From Selaginella moellendorffii (lineage: Eukaryota > Streptophyta > Lycopodiopsida > Selaginellales > Selaginellaceae): a DNA stretch of 64,000 nucleotides. Where the stretch lies: positions 62,208-126,207 of the forward strand of contig NW_003314383.1 of the NCBI RefSeq assembly GCF_000143415.4, given 5' to 3'. The position numbers were made by a program, and so were the translations under genes. The notes beneath the pieces were generated by a model. It worked only from the letters and a program-made list of their open reading frames with translations. It made no database searches and had not been told where the DNA came from. This document shows, one piece after another, positions 1 through 12,636 of the stretch (within the stretch, counting starts at the first letter, position 1; each line of letters starts with the position of its first letter).

Positions 1-2575
1 AAGCAAATCTATCACTGCTAAATCATCATCGAGTGAAGCAAGTGTCAAATAGTCCTCGACGAAATCTATGAGCAATCACTAGTCGTAGAGCAACCAACAA
101 TCACTCTTTAACTTGTCTTCACAAGACCCAAACACTAAACTGACGTCATCAAGTCATATACTTGTCCAACATGAACGTAATACCTTAGATATAAGATAAA
201 AGTTCATGGACAAGCACAAACTAAATGACTACTCGAATCCAACTCAACCGCGATAAGCTCACCAATGCATTTAGTCAATAGCTCTGAGCATGCCTTGAAG
301 AGGCTAGCTATGTGATCAACACTCAGTTGAAACTAAAGTGAAGACCATGAAATGGATTCATATCGGTACACAACCTCCTCATAAACAAAGTTATAGTACA
401 GGTACCAACATCTTAACCTAAAACAACTAAGTTGGACATCACCATCCTTAGCCAAGGCACTAGGCCACCAAGACCAAGTCAAGATCAGTGAGAGCTCACT
501 ACTCTCATAGAGTCTAACAAAATGCAAGATGCAACCTGCCACCAAGCAAAACGCTATAAGAAAGGCACAAGGATCACCCTTCTTAGAAAAGTGCAATGGC
601 CACTTTTCTATACCAACTCCAGACTCTATCCAACTCAATTGCCTTAGCCTCAAAAGTTAGCATCCCTTTCGAGCTACATCATACAAATTATCTACTAAGG
701 TTTAAGCCGATTGAAGTCAACTTCAACCCCTTCACTAGTTTGTATTGGCTTTCGAAAATGGAATGGTTTTCAAGCAAAGTGAGCCATTGGAAAAGTCTAA
801 GAAAATTTGTGGAAAATTTTCCATCCTAGAGAAAGAATGACTCTCAGTCCAGGATTGCAAACTTTTAAGACTCAACCAACTTCCTTCTACAAACAACTTC
901 ACATAGGTTCACCTCAACACAAATTCTCATTACCCATAATATGCTTAAGCATCAAACATTTTTGCCCATTTTTCCGATATCCAACACTAACATCTGCAAA
1001 AATGCAAAATGAACATCCAAGGCTTGATCACGAAGACCACATCTTCGAATATCCACCTTTGCACTAACACTCTTCTTCAACCACGTTCAAGATCCAATGT
1101 GAAGCCAAAACACTAATAAGAAAAATAATATGGAAAATCAAGCTTTAAGGAAAATTCCTCATCACTCGAAATAACAATGCCACTTCCACCAACACTAGTG
1201 CTAGTGATGTTAATGCCTCAACTACACACCTTCTCCATCCAACAATTTACTCCAAGTGTTAACGGATCAATCGACAAGTTATAGCAAATGAATGTTATAA
1301 CCCTTTTCCAACACCTTAATGGGCAAACTCAAGGAAACAAGGTACTAACTTAAGCTTGGCATAATGGACCACCAACGAGAATCCAGTCAAAGCTACTACA
1401 ATGCTACTTCGTGCAAGTAGACTAGTTTCACCATTAACCACTTTGGGGTTGATCATCGTTTACCCAAGCAACTTCGTAAACACATTGCTCATTATACATG
1501 GATATGATATAAATATCACAATGACTTGATCATCAATCAAGCAACACTATGAGCAATGCCTATGTCATTACTTCAAAGGTGTATGTGAATATCAAGTATC
1601 AACTCAATTCAACAAAATGCAACATAAATGCCACACCCCACCGATAGAGATTTACAACACCCGACACCACTAACTTTTGTTCACAACACAGACAAGCTCA
1701 TGCCACTTTCTCTCCAACCAAACTCAACACTAATCCAACACCAAGCTACTCAAGGAGCAATAGCAAGGTTTCTCAGAAAGAATTGAGCATTGTAACCCAA
1801 GTCTTCCAATAGCAAGCCTAGACAAAATGGTATAGCGCTTCACTACTATCCATCCCATAACTCACCACTTGTAAGACCATCATTTCCAACATGCATCAAG
1901 ATAAGGATTCTTGATTGCATAATGTGAACACGAGCAATGAGTTACACCTCTTTGCAAATCATCTCTCCAAAAAGAAAAAATGATTGACGTGTTTGATCCT
2001 TCATCCCTGATGACTCTCTTTCCGGCCTCATCTTGACTAAACCTCAAGCTTGCTTTCGCACTGCCTTTAATTCAATCCAAGAAAAATTTATGAGAGAGCA
2101 TGGCAATAACTACTTAAACCAATAGACTAATCCCTAATCTTTATTGATCCACTTGTAATCATGCCTAGGAAGGATCTACTAGTGCCATGCTAAACAGCTA
2201 CGGACCAGCCTATTTGCCACTTATAACAAACCTAAAAAGGTTTGCTTTCACCTATGGTATATGGAACAACTCATGGAAACACTGATATGCTAACATTAAT
2301 CCTGCCAACTCAAAGTGTAACTTTGAGTTGCTAATGTGCCTCACTCACAAGCCTAAGCTCAAACTCGTGCAAACGGAACATCTCCAAACCATTCTATGAG
2401 CCCAAGCACAAGCTCACATCATAAGGTACAACAAGGTAACAATATCCATACCCAAGGAACCAATTGCGAACCCTTTGCACCCAAACGTGTACCCACTCGG
2501 ATTATTGTTTTCATCTCTGCGTATGCAACGAGATTAGTTGCCCAATCTCATTGGATAGTACTCGCCGAGACTCAT
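1..2575 (-). other. gene-poor AT-rich stretch, possible degenerate retroelement interior
   Basis: No open frame longer than about 106 codons and no protein domain that I recognise on either strand. It lies immediately downstream (minus-strand sense) of an initiator-Met-type primer-binding site at 2577-2587. That makes it the expected position of the leader and gag region of a minus-strand LTR retrotransposon whose 5' LTR is 2590-3750. No gag motif survives that I can name, so this is inference from position only. Confidence 0.35.
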
Positions 2576-2576
2576 C

Positions 2577-2587
2577 CTCTGATACCA
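2577..2587 (-). other. retrotransposon primer-binding site
   Basis: On the minus strand the sequence reads TGGTATCAGAG, the complement of the 3' end of plant initiator Met tRNA, which primes many Ty3/gypsy elements. It follows an LTR end ...GCTACA by two bases, the usual spacing. The same 11-base site is seen on the plus strand at 43496-43506 in the second element of this window. Confidence 0.75.
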
Positions 2588-2589
2588 AA

Positions 2590-3750
2590 TGTAGCACACA
2601 TGGTTTTTTACCCTCTATCCTATGGTGATTTACCATAGAATAACACCACAAAGCGGAACCTAAACCCTCTTTGTGCCACGTGACAGATGCCATGTGTCAC
2701 ATGCCACGTGTCCAAAGGAACGTGGTGTGGAGCCCTCAGTTCAGGGCCTTGGGCCACTGAACGAAAGAACGGTGCCAAACTCCCAAGCATGGAGCCAAGG
2801 AATGACGGAACCAAACCACGGAGCAACTCCCGAGCATACAGCCCAAGGAGCGAAGGGACAGGAGCCCGGAGCGATTTGGAACAGTCTTAGAGCAACCAGC
2901 ATCCTAATGCCAGGACCAGTATACAAAACGGAAGCCAATGGAGTTTGGCGCTATTTCGGCATACTGGTGGCCTAACGGGGGGATAGGGGTCCTCCCCCAA
3001 GCTACCATGGTGTAGAGCTGGGGTTTAGACCCAACCCAGCCGCAGAACAAGGACAGGCCCGCAAGGGGGAGCTAGCTTTTCCCTCAGGTTGGTGGGCCAT
3101 GCCCAACCTACCCACTATCCTTACTATATTTTGGGAACCCCCAATAGCCCCACCCACCCCCCCCCCCCCCCCCCGTGAGGAACACATGCTTTGGGCTTTC
3201 ACCCCAAGCCTCCCTTAGTATCAGGAGTTAGTCACTGGGACAAGCTCGAAACTTACTAAATATGGAATGTCCTTAGATTACGAATTTGGACACGGGACGA
3301 ACACCATTGTGTTCAGGCCAATCTCTACATTCCGTAGATATGCCAAATAAGCAAATCTGGACACTTTCCATAAATAGCATTTGGGACCGAAATGAGACTA
3401 ACACAAAGGGCATGATAACGAGGGTGTTTGGCAGACACGGTAAGCTATCATCCAGCAATATTGAGGGACTAATCTCAATACCCGAGGGTTCTTGTCAAGC
3501 CAGTGCAAGACAGAGCAAAAGAGAACTAAGAGCCAGGCCGAGTATGCTCAGCTAGAAACACATAGGAGTTCCTACCTTATGTCCATCTGGCTAAGTACAA
3601 GTGCTAAGCCCAGTAAACTAACACTTGAACAAGAGGGACTAATAAAGGGTCCAGCAATACCGACCTCCTGCCATCGTGGCAGTAAGGTAAGAGTGTCTGT
3701 AAGGATTGGCCGACAAGTAACTTTCGATACCTGAAGTCACATTCGCGACA
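2590..3750 (-). repeat. LTR in minus orientation (inverted relative to 7898 LTR)
   Basis: Read on the minus strand this starts TGTCGCGAATGTGAC at 3750 and ends ...GCTACA at 2590, about 1,161 bp, next to the primer-binding site. Its first 600 or so bases are clearly related to the plus-strand 3' LTR that starts at 7898 (TGTCGTAAATGTGAC): shared blocks include the runs around 3660-3745 and 3190-3470 and the homopolymer C tract at about 3157-3174, which mirrors the G tract at 8482-8496. The two copies are therefore in inverted orientation around the Ty3/gypsy body. Similarity becomes patchy beyond the homopolymer tract, with matching islands such as GTTAGGCCACCAGTATGCC. Confidence 0.7.
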
Positions 3751-6700
3751 GTGTGGGTCATTACTTCCATTGTGGAGAGTTAGAACATTGGTCCTTAAAA
3801 TGTCCCAAGAAGCATAAGATAAGATGTTGTGCTAATGTCCTGAGGGAAGACAGTGGTGGTGAAGTTGAAGGGGTTGACGAGTTAGTTTATGTAGACTATG
3901 AGGAAGAGGAGGTGAGTTACTTTCGTTACTTTCCTTAAGTTTTTCTTATAGTCAATGTAAACACTAATCTATTGATGTATCTAGTAGGTTTTGTCCGTAG
4001 ACACCGAATCCAAGTGATGATTGTCATAGGAGATACGCATAGCATGATATCCAAAGACTTATTTAAGCTGTTAGGATTGAAAGCTGAGCACATATCACCC
4101 ATACACTTCCAGTTTGCAGAAGGTGGGAAAGTAGCCAGAAAATTTGTGAGTGATGTTCCAATAAAAATATCTAGAAAGAAAGAGTGGACTTGGTAGTGTT
4201 GAAGATACCAGATTTTCAGATGGTGTTTGGTATAGATTTCTTCAACAAATATATTAAAGGGATTTATGGTGCTCGAGAATGTCACATCATGTTAAGGTTA
4301 GAAGGATGTCCTAATGTGTCCTTCCAGTTGCAAAAGCGCTCCACAAAGGATTTGGGATGCTAAGTTTGACTACAAGAGCCATTCAAAAAGCAACTAAGAA
4401 GGGATGTCAAACATTTTGGATTCAAGTGATGGAAGCTAAGGGTGTTAGTGACTTAGTTTGAACTGGTGATAAGGTTGATCCTGTACCAAAGAAGATATTG
4501 GAGTTGTTGGCATATCTTTCTAAAGGATTTGCCACTAAGGCTACCTCCTAGCCATGAGGTTGATCATCAGATTGAGGTTATTTCGGGTTCTAAACCACTT
4601 ACAAAAGCTCCATATCATTTGAACATGAAGGAGATGGTTGAACTCAAGAAGCAATTTGACAAAGATCATATCCGACCAAGCAAATCACCTTATAGAGCGC
4701 TGGTCCTTTTTGTTATGAAAAAGGATAGAATCATGAGGATGTGTTTCAACTATCGGGCACTCAACAAGATCATGGTCAAAAACAATTATCCTTTGCCTCA
4801 CATTAATGACTTGTTTGACCAACTTTTAAAGGCTAATTATTTTACACGACTTGATTTGTGGTCCGGGTATCATCAGATATGGGTGGTAGATCAAGATGTG
4901 GAGAAGACAGCCTTTAAGACTCAATATAAATCTTATGAGTTCCTTGTCATGCCATTTAGGTTATGCAATGCTCCAGTAATGGTCAACACAATGATGGATA
5001 GAATATTTGGATATATTTATTGTCCTATATATCAATGATGTTCTAGTCTTTAGTGAAATGTTGGAGGATCATTTGAAATACTTGGAGTTGGTGTTTCAGA
5101 AGTTGTATGAACACAAACTATATGCTAAGGAAAATAAATGCGCTTTTGAACAATTGCACGTGAACTTTCTTGGACATATAATTGGTGGTGGCATAATTGA
5201 GGTGGATCCAAAGAAGGTGGAAACGGTGAAGTCCTAGGAAGCCCCAACCATTGTATCAAATGTTAATTCCTTTCTTGGTTTGGCAGGATACTATCACAAG
5301 TTTGTCTGCAATTTTGCAAGAATTGCTCTTCCGTTGACTGAGTTAATGAAAACTAGTATACTGTTTCATTGGATACCAGCTTTTCAGCGTGCTTTTGTAT
5401 GGTTGAAGGAGATCTTGACTACCGTTCTTGTTCTTAGGATCCCAGATCTTGATAAACCCTTTGAAGTGCATTGTGATGCATCTGGCTATGCTAATGGTGC
5501 AGTGTTGCAGCAAGATTGTGACAAAGCGGTTGGTGTTACACTAAGGCAATATGGTTGTTCCATTGCATTCTACTCCAAGAAATTGGATGAAACCCAACGA
5601 GGATGGCCAATGCATGAGAAAGAGATGTTTACTATAGTGTTGGCGTTAGAACATTGGAGACACTATTTGCATGGACATACCAAGGTTTATATGAATAATA
5701 ACACACTGAGCTACTTTGCTATGTAACCAAAGCTTATGCCAAAACAGGCTTATTGGCAAAAGAAGCTTGCTAGATTTGATATTGAAAACATCTATAAAAC
5801 TGGTAAAGACAATATTGTTCCAGATGCGTTGAGTTGTCAGGCTCAATTCTAGGTAGTATCGGCAATCAGTTCGGACTAGTTAGAGGACATTTGGGATTCA
5901 TATAGAAGTGATTTATTGGCGAAGGCAATCGTGCACTGTGCAGAGTTGTTGAAGCAGAACCCTGGTAGTAAAGCAGCGAAAGTTGCTAGTCGTACCAATG
6001 CGAAGCTTCACTTCTTAGTTCGGGATGGGCTTATAATCTATAAGCAAGAAAGATTGTACCTTCCCTCTAAGGATCTGCAATAGTTGTTTCTATAGGAACA
6101 TCATGATGTTTCAGTAGCAGGACATAGTGGAAAGAGAAAGACTCTTCCTTTATTGAAAAGGGGATTATTTTAGTCTAGTATGGAAGGTGATGTAGCAAAC
6201 TATGTTTATTCCTGCCCTATATACCAGCAATGTAAGTGCAGAACTGAGAAACAAACTGGAAAGTTGCAATGCATTCTAACACAGGCATGGCCATTTTAGA
6301 GTGTGATACTTGACTTCGTCACTTGCTTGCCGAAGTCTAAGGGTTATGATACTTTGATGGTGGTTGTGGATTAGTTGTCGAAGATTGCATATTTCATTCC
6401 AACTGTGGAAATAGTGAATGCAAAGTAAGCAACAAAGCTCTTTTTCCATGAAATAGTGCGGGTTTGTGGTCTTCCTAAAAAGATGATCTCGAACAAAGAT
6501 TCAAGATTTAGTGGGAAGTTTAGAGGCACACTATTCCAGTTGTTTGGTACTAAATTGAAGTTTAGTATGGCTTATCATCCTCAAACTAATGGGCAGACTG
6601 AACATGTGAATACTCATGTTGAGGATTATCTACGGTATTATGTCTCAACGGACCAACGCAACTAGGTTGAGCATTTAGACACAGTAAATATTTATTATAA

Positions 6701-7897
6701 CAACACATTTCACAACACTATTGGCTGTTCTCCATGGGAGATGTTGCAAGGGAATGCTCGAGGGGTGCCTCAATAGATTGTTGTACCAAAACCAATGTCT
6801 GAGGTGTTGGTCTTGGCCATTGAGACTTATGTGGAGCAGCTATGCTAAGGTTGATCTAGAGCTACTAAGGTGATGTGATAAGGATCAGCATTGTCAGGAT
6901 GTATCCTATCAAGTGGGAGATTAGGTGTGGCTATCTTCCCGAAACTTGAATATTAAGGTATCTTTCTCTCGAAAGCTGTTACCTCGATATGTTGAACCCT
7001 ATTGAGCGTTAAAATGAATTGGTGATATATCCTATTAGTTGGATATCCATAAGAGATGTCCAGACTTCATGATGTGTTTCATGTCAATTTACTGGCTCCA
7101 TATCATGAGGATCCTGGCCACTCTAGGGATGTCTGTCCAGCTCTAGATGTTATTGATGGTGAATCAGAGTATCTAGTTGAGGCTATTCTTTTGTCTTATA
7201 AGGCATGTGGTGGTCAAACCAAAAAATATTTAGTTAAGTGGAAAGGTTACCCATCTTGTGAATCAATTTGGGAGCCTCTTAGGAATCTTACACATGCTCA
7301 TGAGCTTGTCATAGAGTATGAGAATTGTAATAAAGACTAGCTCTTGTAAATCTTGTAATAAATCTTGAAAATCAATAAAGTAATATATTTCTATAAATCA
7401 AAGTTTTATTTCCCTCATTCGTTAGTACTTAGGTCAATTTTGGTAGGCTGACTTTGGCACTTTGGTTCATGGGTTCAATCTATAACCATGGTGATAACTA
7501 TTATAGACTAATCACAAGTCCCTCTCGATAACTTATTTTTTAAAAGGGGCAACCAGTTTATAATAGTTGTCTAAATCTTCCCAAAGGGGTTGATTTCTTG
7601 CTCAAGGGAAGTTGGGCCTCTGGCCTTCTCCTTATGTCCCTGCAGGTAAAGCCAAGTGGTACTCAAAGCAGCAAGGGTGGCTAACTCTATTAGTCATTTT
7701 CCTTGTCGGTAATGGTTGGAGGGTGTCTAAGTCTTCACATCTTTAAATGTAGAGGAGAGATAGTTCCATAACTCATTTAAGTCAGTGTGTTTCCCACATA
7801 ATGTGCTTTCTGTTAACTTTCAAAGTTGTTTCCTTGACGGTTTGCTAGACACAGGTATGCATCAACGAGGACATTGATCTTCCCTAAAGGGGGAGAG
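3751..7897 (+). mobile_element. degenerate Ty3/gypsy chromovirus body (gag CCHC to chromodomain)
   Basis: A decayed gag-pol in plus orientation with many in-frame stops and shifts. In order: a zinc-knuckle segment at about 3770-3830 (FHCGELEHWSLKCP; the first Cys appears replaced by Tyr), a protease-like segment at 3972-4196, reverse transcriptase at 4466-5237 (MCFNYRALNK, LDLWSGYHQI, then a frame break before the INDVLVFS active-site region near 5035), RNase H at 5280-5726 (VHCDASGYANGAVLQ), integrase with stops at about 6060-6760 (MAYHPQTNGQTEHVN), and a chromodomain at 7056-7340 (YLVKWKGYPSCESIWEP). A purine tract ends at 7897, directly before the LTR. Gag is cut at 3751, where the inverted LTR abuts the zinc knuckle, so no protein can be made. 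It is a fossil chromovirus. Confidence 0.9.
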
Positions 7898-8975
7898 TGT
7901 CGTAAATGTGACTTTGGGTATCGAAAGATACTTGTCAGCCAGTCCTTACAGACACTCTTTCCTTACTGCCACGACGGCAGAAGGTCGGTACTACTAGTTC
8001 CCTTTATGGTCTCCACCTGAGCTAATTGAGCAAATGGTCAGCACATGTGCACTTAGACCGGAAGGGTACTAAGGAAGGAAATCCCAAGTTGTCATTAAGT
8101 CCAGCATATTTGATCTGTTGATGAGAAACTTATATTGTTGGCTTGCACTTGCTGGTGTTGGGAACCCCTACGATATTGTGATTAATCCCTCAATATTCGC
8201 TAGATGATAACTTACTATGTCTGGCAAACACCCTTGCTATCATGCCTTTTGTGTTAGTCTCATTTCAATATCAAATGTTATTTATGGAAAGTGTTTAGAC
8301 TTGCTCATTTGGCATATCTACAGAATGTGGAGATTGTTTTGAACACAATAGTGTTTATCCTGTGTCCAAATTCACAATCTAGAGACATTCCATATTTAGT
8401 AAGTTTTGAGCTTGTCCTAGAGACTAACTCCTGGTACTAAGGGAGGCTTGGGGTGAAAGCCCAAAGTGTGTGTTCTTCAGAGGGGGGGGGGGGGGGCTAT
8501 GGGGGCTTTCAAATATATAGTAGGGATAGTGTTTGACATGTATGTCTGACCACTTGAGACATTAGTTTGGCTCGTGCTGGGTTGTGTTGCTCCTTGTTTT
8601 GCATCTGCCTTGGGTCTAACCTCAATCTCTGTGCTACTCTAGTCACAGGGGTACCCTCCTCCTCGCGTTAGACCACTAGTATGCCAAAATCGGGCCAAAA
8701 ACTGTCTGAAATCATTTTGGGGGTAGGAGTTAAATACCGGAAGCTAGTGTTTATGAAATTGTACCAAACCCTTGTTTTGTAATGCAATGGGCTTGGGTTT
8801 GGCTCCAAATTCAAGTGGGCTACAATGACCCCTCATGGACAAATGGCTCAATCTTTGAAAAACAGGACTGTGATGTAAGTGGTCTTGGACTACTGATGTG
8901 GTAAGGGTGAATGGGCATAGCCTCAACATAATAGACTGATATATTGGTGCTACCCTTGGGTGTCAGTTATGGGCG
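7898..8975 (+). repeat. 3' LTR of the chromovirus
   Basis: Starts TGTCG directly after the polypurine tract and carries the same landmarks as the minus-strand LTR at 2590-3750: the GTAAATGTGAC start, the ACTTGTCAGCC region, the AATATTCGCTAGATGATAAC region and a G tract at 8482-8496. The 3' boundary is uncertain because the LTR runs into a tandem duplication; the end given is the end of the first duplicate. About 1.1 kb would match the length of the minus-strand copy. Confidence 0.6.
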
Positions 8976-9451
8976 ATGGGGGCTTTCAAATGTATAGTAG
9001 GGATAATGCTTGAAATGTATGTCCGACCACTTGAGACATTAGTTTGGCTTGCATTAGGCTATGTTGCTCCTTGTTTTGCATTTGGCCTGGGTCTAACCCT
9101 AATCTCTGTGCTGCCCTAGTCACTAAGGTACCCTCCTCCTCGCATTAGGCCACTAGCATGCCAAAATCATGCCAGACACTCTCTGACATCATTTTGTGTG
9201 TAAGAGCTAGATACGGGAATCTGGTGCTTGTGGGATTGTACCGGACCCTTGTTTCATAATGCAACGGGCTTGGGTTTAACTCCAAATTCAAGTGCGCTAC
9301 AATGATCACTTATAGACAAATGGCTCAATTTTTAAGAGATGGGACTGTGATGTAAGTGGTTTTATACTACCGATGTGGCAAGGGTGAATGGGCATAGCAT
9401 TAATGTAACAGACTGATATGTTTGTGCTACCCTTGGGTGTCAGTCATGGGA
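8499..9451 (+). repeat. 477-bp direct tandem duplication
   Basis: Copy 1 is 8499-8975 and copy 2 is 8976-about 9451. Both start ATGGGGGCTTTCAAAT and end near CTTGGGTGTCAGT(T/C)ATGGG. The copies align end to end with scattered substitutions (for example TTTGACATGTATGTCTGACC against TTGAAATGTATGTCCGACC), perhaps about 88-90 percent identical by eye. It lies in the 3' part of the chromovirus LTR, so it is probably an old internal LTR duplication. Confidence 0.85.
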
Positions 9452-11539
9452 TTGGACATGTGGAGCACTCAGACTAAATGCAAAAGCTAACTGGTATAGA
9501 TGCCATTCACAAGGCTAGCAAGTCCTTAAATCCAGAATAAGACTTATGGAGGTGGTGAGTAAGACTCCTCCAAGTGGTCAGAGGTGTGGTTAAGTGACTA
9601 AAGTAGAATAGAAAAATTAATTACTTACACTATTCAATCATCAAGATAGAAGTAGACTATTTTCCAAAGTAATTGCTTAAAATAAACTTACTAATGTCTA
9701 TTTCTTTTGATAGGAGTAGCCATTGATACTAAAGTGATGCAATCTATTCATAACTAATGGCTTGGAATATTTATTGTCTAGATATTTGAGTAGTTTATTT
9801 CAAAGATTATTAGTTCATACATTTTATATACTTCATAGAGCAATTTTAAGTCATTTTAAACTTGTAGCCTAGAGATAATTAAATATATTACAGCATCAAG
9901 TATAAAGAAGTTGCTATTATATGTATAAATATGTAGTCAATGTTTTTTTATGTAATGTGTTCTACACCAGCTTGATTTGTAGTGCTATTTTCAAGAGTTT
10001 TTTAGCATTTTTAATGGATCATAGTCAAAAGTAGTTTTGGCATGGGCTGCATCAATTTTCATTGTGATGCCTTCTATACCTACCACTTCTTTTAATATTT
10101 GATTTTGAAATATTAAATATTAATATTATTCATAAGGGTAAGAGTAATAGCTCTCTTTAGAGTCCCACTCTCTTAACACCCTAGCCCTCAAGTCTAGCTC
10201 AATTAAAACATATTGGACCATTAAATGTTAATTTTAACATACAATGTGATTTCCCCAACTAAATGACAAAGTTGGACATAAGATCTTTTTTATACCTAAT
10301 TTAAAACTTTGAAGTTTAGACTTCCTAGAGTGTTACCCTACTCCTTAACCCCAAATATCCAAAGGTACTTAACACCAAATATTTAAATACCATTAACTAA
10401 GTGCATTTTTGTTCATATGCCTTTTTCCCTTTATATTTGAACTTGAATGAATTGGTTATTAAGTAGTTCTTTTTGTTTTCCTACAATAATGCAGAACAAA
10501 AGCTTGTCATCATTAGCAAAAAAAGTGTTTATCAACTTGAGTATCATACATGAGTTTTGCCATTATTGTGTCTCTATTACATCAATCTATCCAATTGGGG
10601 TTGGTAGATCTAGCTAGAGTACATAAAGTAGTATTTGTGGGTTCTAGCTACACTCGGGATGTACTAATATTATACCCCCAGGCCGTGGCCAACAACTCAA
10701 AAGTCTAGCAAACTTAGTACCTATTGATAAACTCATTGAAATGTTTATATAGGATTACTAGATGATTCTATGGTTGGATAATCAAGGACAAACTTTTTAC
10801 TAGGTTAAAGAATATTGTTCTTATAGTGATTTAAATAAATGGTATAATATGACTTGGTCAAGGTGACCAAGTGGGAAAAACACTTAAGTGAAATGATTCC
10901 TAACAATATAATGGTATTATGAATTCAAGAAAATAATTTCTAAGTAAGGACTTATAAAAAGGTCATAAAATTGAACCATGGATAGTGTCTACAATAGAAA
11001 CTGTTAGTAAAACTTATTAGGGGTGAACACCTTTTGGACTTGGCAAAGTAAAGCCTTTTTTATAAAATAAAAAACTACCCTAATGACAAAGGTAGTGATC
11101 CTAAGTTTTTTGGTGTAATAACTAATAGGAGCAAAAGATTAATAACTAAAAATGGGTTTTTGTAATTATTAAAGGGAATTCAAATGATAAATTAGGGGAG
11201 AAACCACTATATTATAGATGCTAATGGATTATGGGAAAGTAATAAAATTCCAAAGAATGGGATTTCCAAGTGCTTTGCTTTGACGAAAGGTGAACACTCT
11301 AAGAGATAGAGTGGTCATGTAGTTAAATGATAAAGCTATTGGAATCCTAACTCAAATTATGGATAAGTGAAATTTAGTGTATAAGTTAGTATGATATAAA
11401 AGAAAAAATGATGGTGTCCTCAATAAAGAATTCTTTAGGATGGGGAAATAGAGTTTGCACAATATATACAATGAAAGGTGTCAAAAACATTGATACAAGA
11501 AGTCAATATTAATCCAAAAGGTAATATTATGTTGATATA
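9452..11539. other. AT-rich stretch without recognisable genes
   Basis: Strongly AT-rich, with stops in all frames and no ORF of note. I see no domain, no LTR pair and no RNA gene. It is probably old repeat-derived DNA between the chromovirus and the duplicated SWC4 fragment. Confidence 0.5.
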
Positions 11540-12575
11540 GTCAAGCAAATATTACTTGATGAACTTGGGGTAATCCAATAGGACAGGCATTTCATTCCTT
11601 TTGACTTTCATGCTTGTATGTCCGTTTGGAGCCAAAAATTTCTACCGAATCAATATGTTGTGAGCATTTGGAATTGAGAGGGGAAGTTCTCAATCTTGTA
11701 AACCTTCAAAAGGCAGTGTGTGCTTCACATATAATTATCTCCTTTCTTCTTTAATCTTCTAACAATGCTGAGTTTTAAGTTCAGTGGAATGAGGTGACTG
11801 TTTCATTCATGCAGGAAACACACCCAGAAGTTCCAACGCCTAATACCCCAAAGGCATTCTTTATTTTTCTTAATGTTGGTTAATATGGTGAAATTTTTCT
11901 GGTTACAAAGGGATTTCGAGGAGGTGGCCATTGTGTTGGTTTTTGTTTTATGTAATGGTTAACATGTTTCAGGAGAACGAATAGGCAAGCGTGATCATAA
12001 GCGCACGCTACATTCAAATGCCAATTCTGGTATCTTTCTGTGGTACAGGCTCCAGCAAGATTTTCAAACACACCTCCATCTCCACCTCAGCAGAAACGTG
12101 CTCGTAAGTTGAAGTCAGAAAGCTGAGGAACGAAAGAGTGGTCTCCTTTTATTTGGTAAGCTGTTGGTCTCGTCTTTCTTATCTGACTGGCATTGTTTCC
12201 TAGAAGAACTTTCGAGTAATATCTGCACGATCAAAGCGGATCTCGTTCTATGGAAAGGAGAAATCTTATAGGGCTCGGCAATTGACCCAGAAGTTGTCCA
12301 AGAAGATCTGAGATATAATATACTGGAGGCACTTTCGCGACATTCTGCGACAAATGACAAGCTCCAACGAGGAGCTATGATCGCAAAAGTCGCAGCTAAA
12401 TCACAGGCTTGCGAGGGCCACGCGAAGAACGGTGTGCTTGTGTTGTCGGGGACTTGGCTACGTACTGAAATGCTCGTTGCACTGCTTCAGTCGCAATCAA
12501 GGAAAAAGATCTGGCTCTTTCATTTGTTTTCACTTTTTTGACAGGCAAAAGGCAAAAGAAGGGTGCTCACACTTC
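11540..12575 (+). pseudogene. duplicated 3' fragment of SWC4/DMAP1 plus its downstream flank
   Basis: Nearly the same sequence as the reverse complement of about 59365-60500, which holds the last exons of the intact SWC4 gene and its 3' flank. Shared landmarks are the [19 protein letters not shown]-like exon (here with ATATGTTGTGAGCATTTGG at about 11660), the [21 protein letters not shown] exon at about 11790-11860, the ERIGKRDHK exon at about 11974-12005 and the terminal exon ending in [12 protein letters not shown] before TGA at about 12124. Homology continues through the flank to the GGGTGCT near 12571. The upstream two thirds of the gene are absent, so it is a truncated copy. It ends about 60 bp before the NB-ARC-LRR start codon, so the copied flank may form part of that gene's promoter. 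Confidence 0.85.
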
Positions 12576-12636
12576 AGGCGTCGCGCCCTTTTGGAGTTGA
12601 AAAAGTCTAGGGTTTGCGTGGGGCTGCCGAGAGGCG

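Noticed and set aside
596-1067. Two small plus-strand frames (77 and 86 codons)
   Set aside because: No start context, no domain, AT-rich composition unlike the genes of this window, and they lie in retroelement-derived DNA.
3157-3174. Homopolymer C tract as a functional G-quadruplex site
   Set aside because: It has a mirrored counterpart at 8482-8496 in the other LTR, so it is simply a part of the LTR family.
5237-6670. Stops inside the chromovirus pol read as possible recoding or introns
   Set aside because: Stops and frame shifts are scattered over the whole body and no splice pair restores the order, so simple decay explains them.
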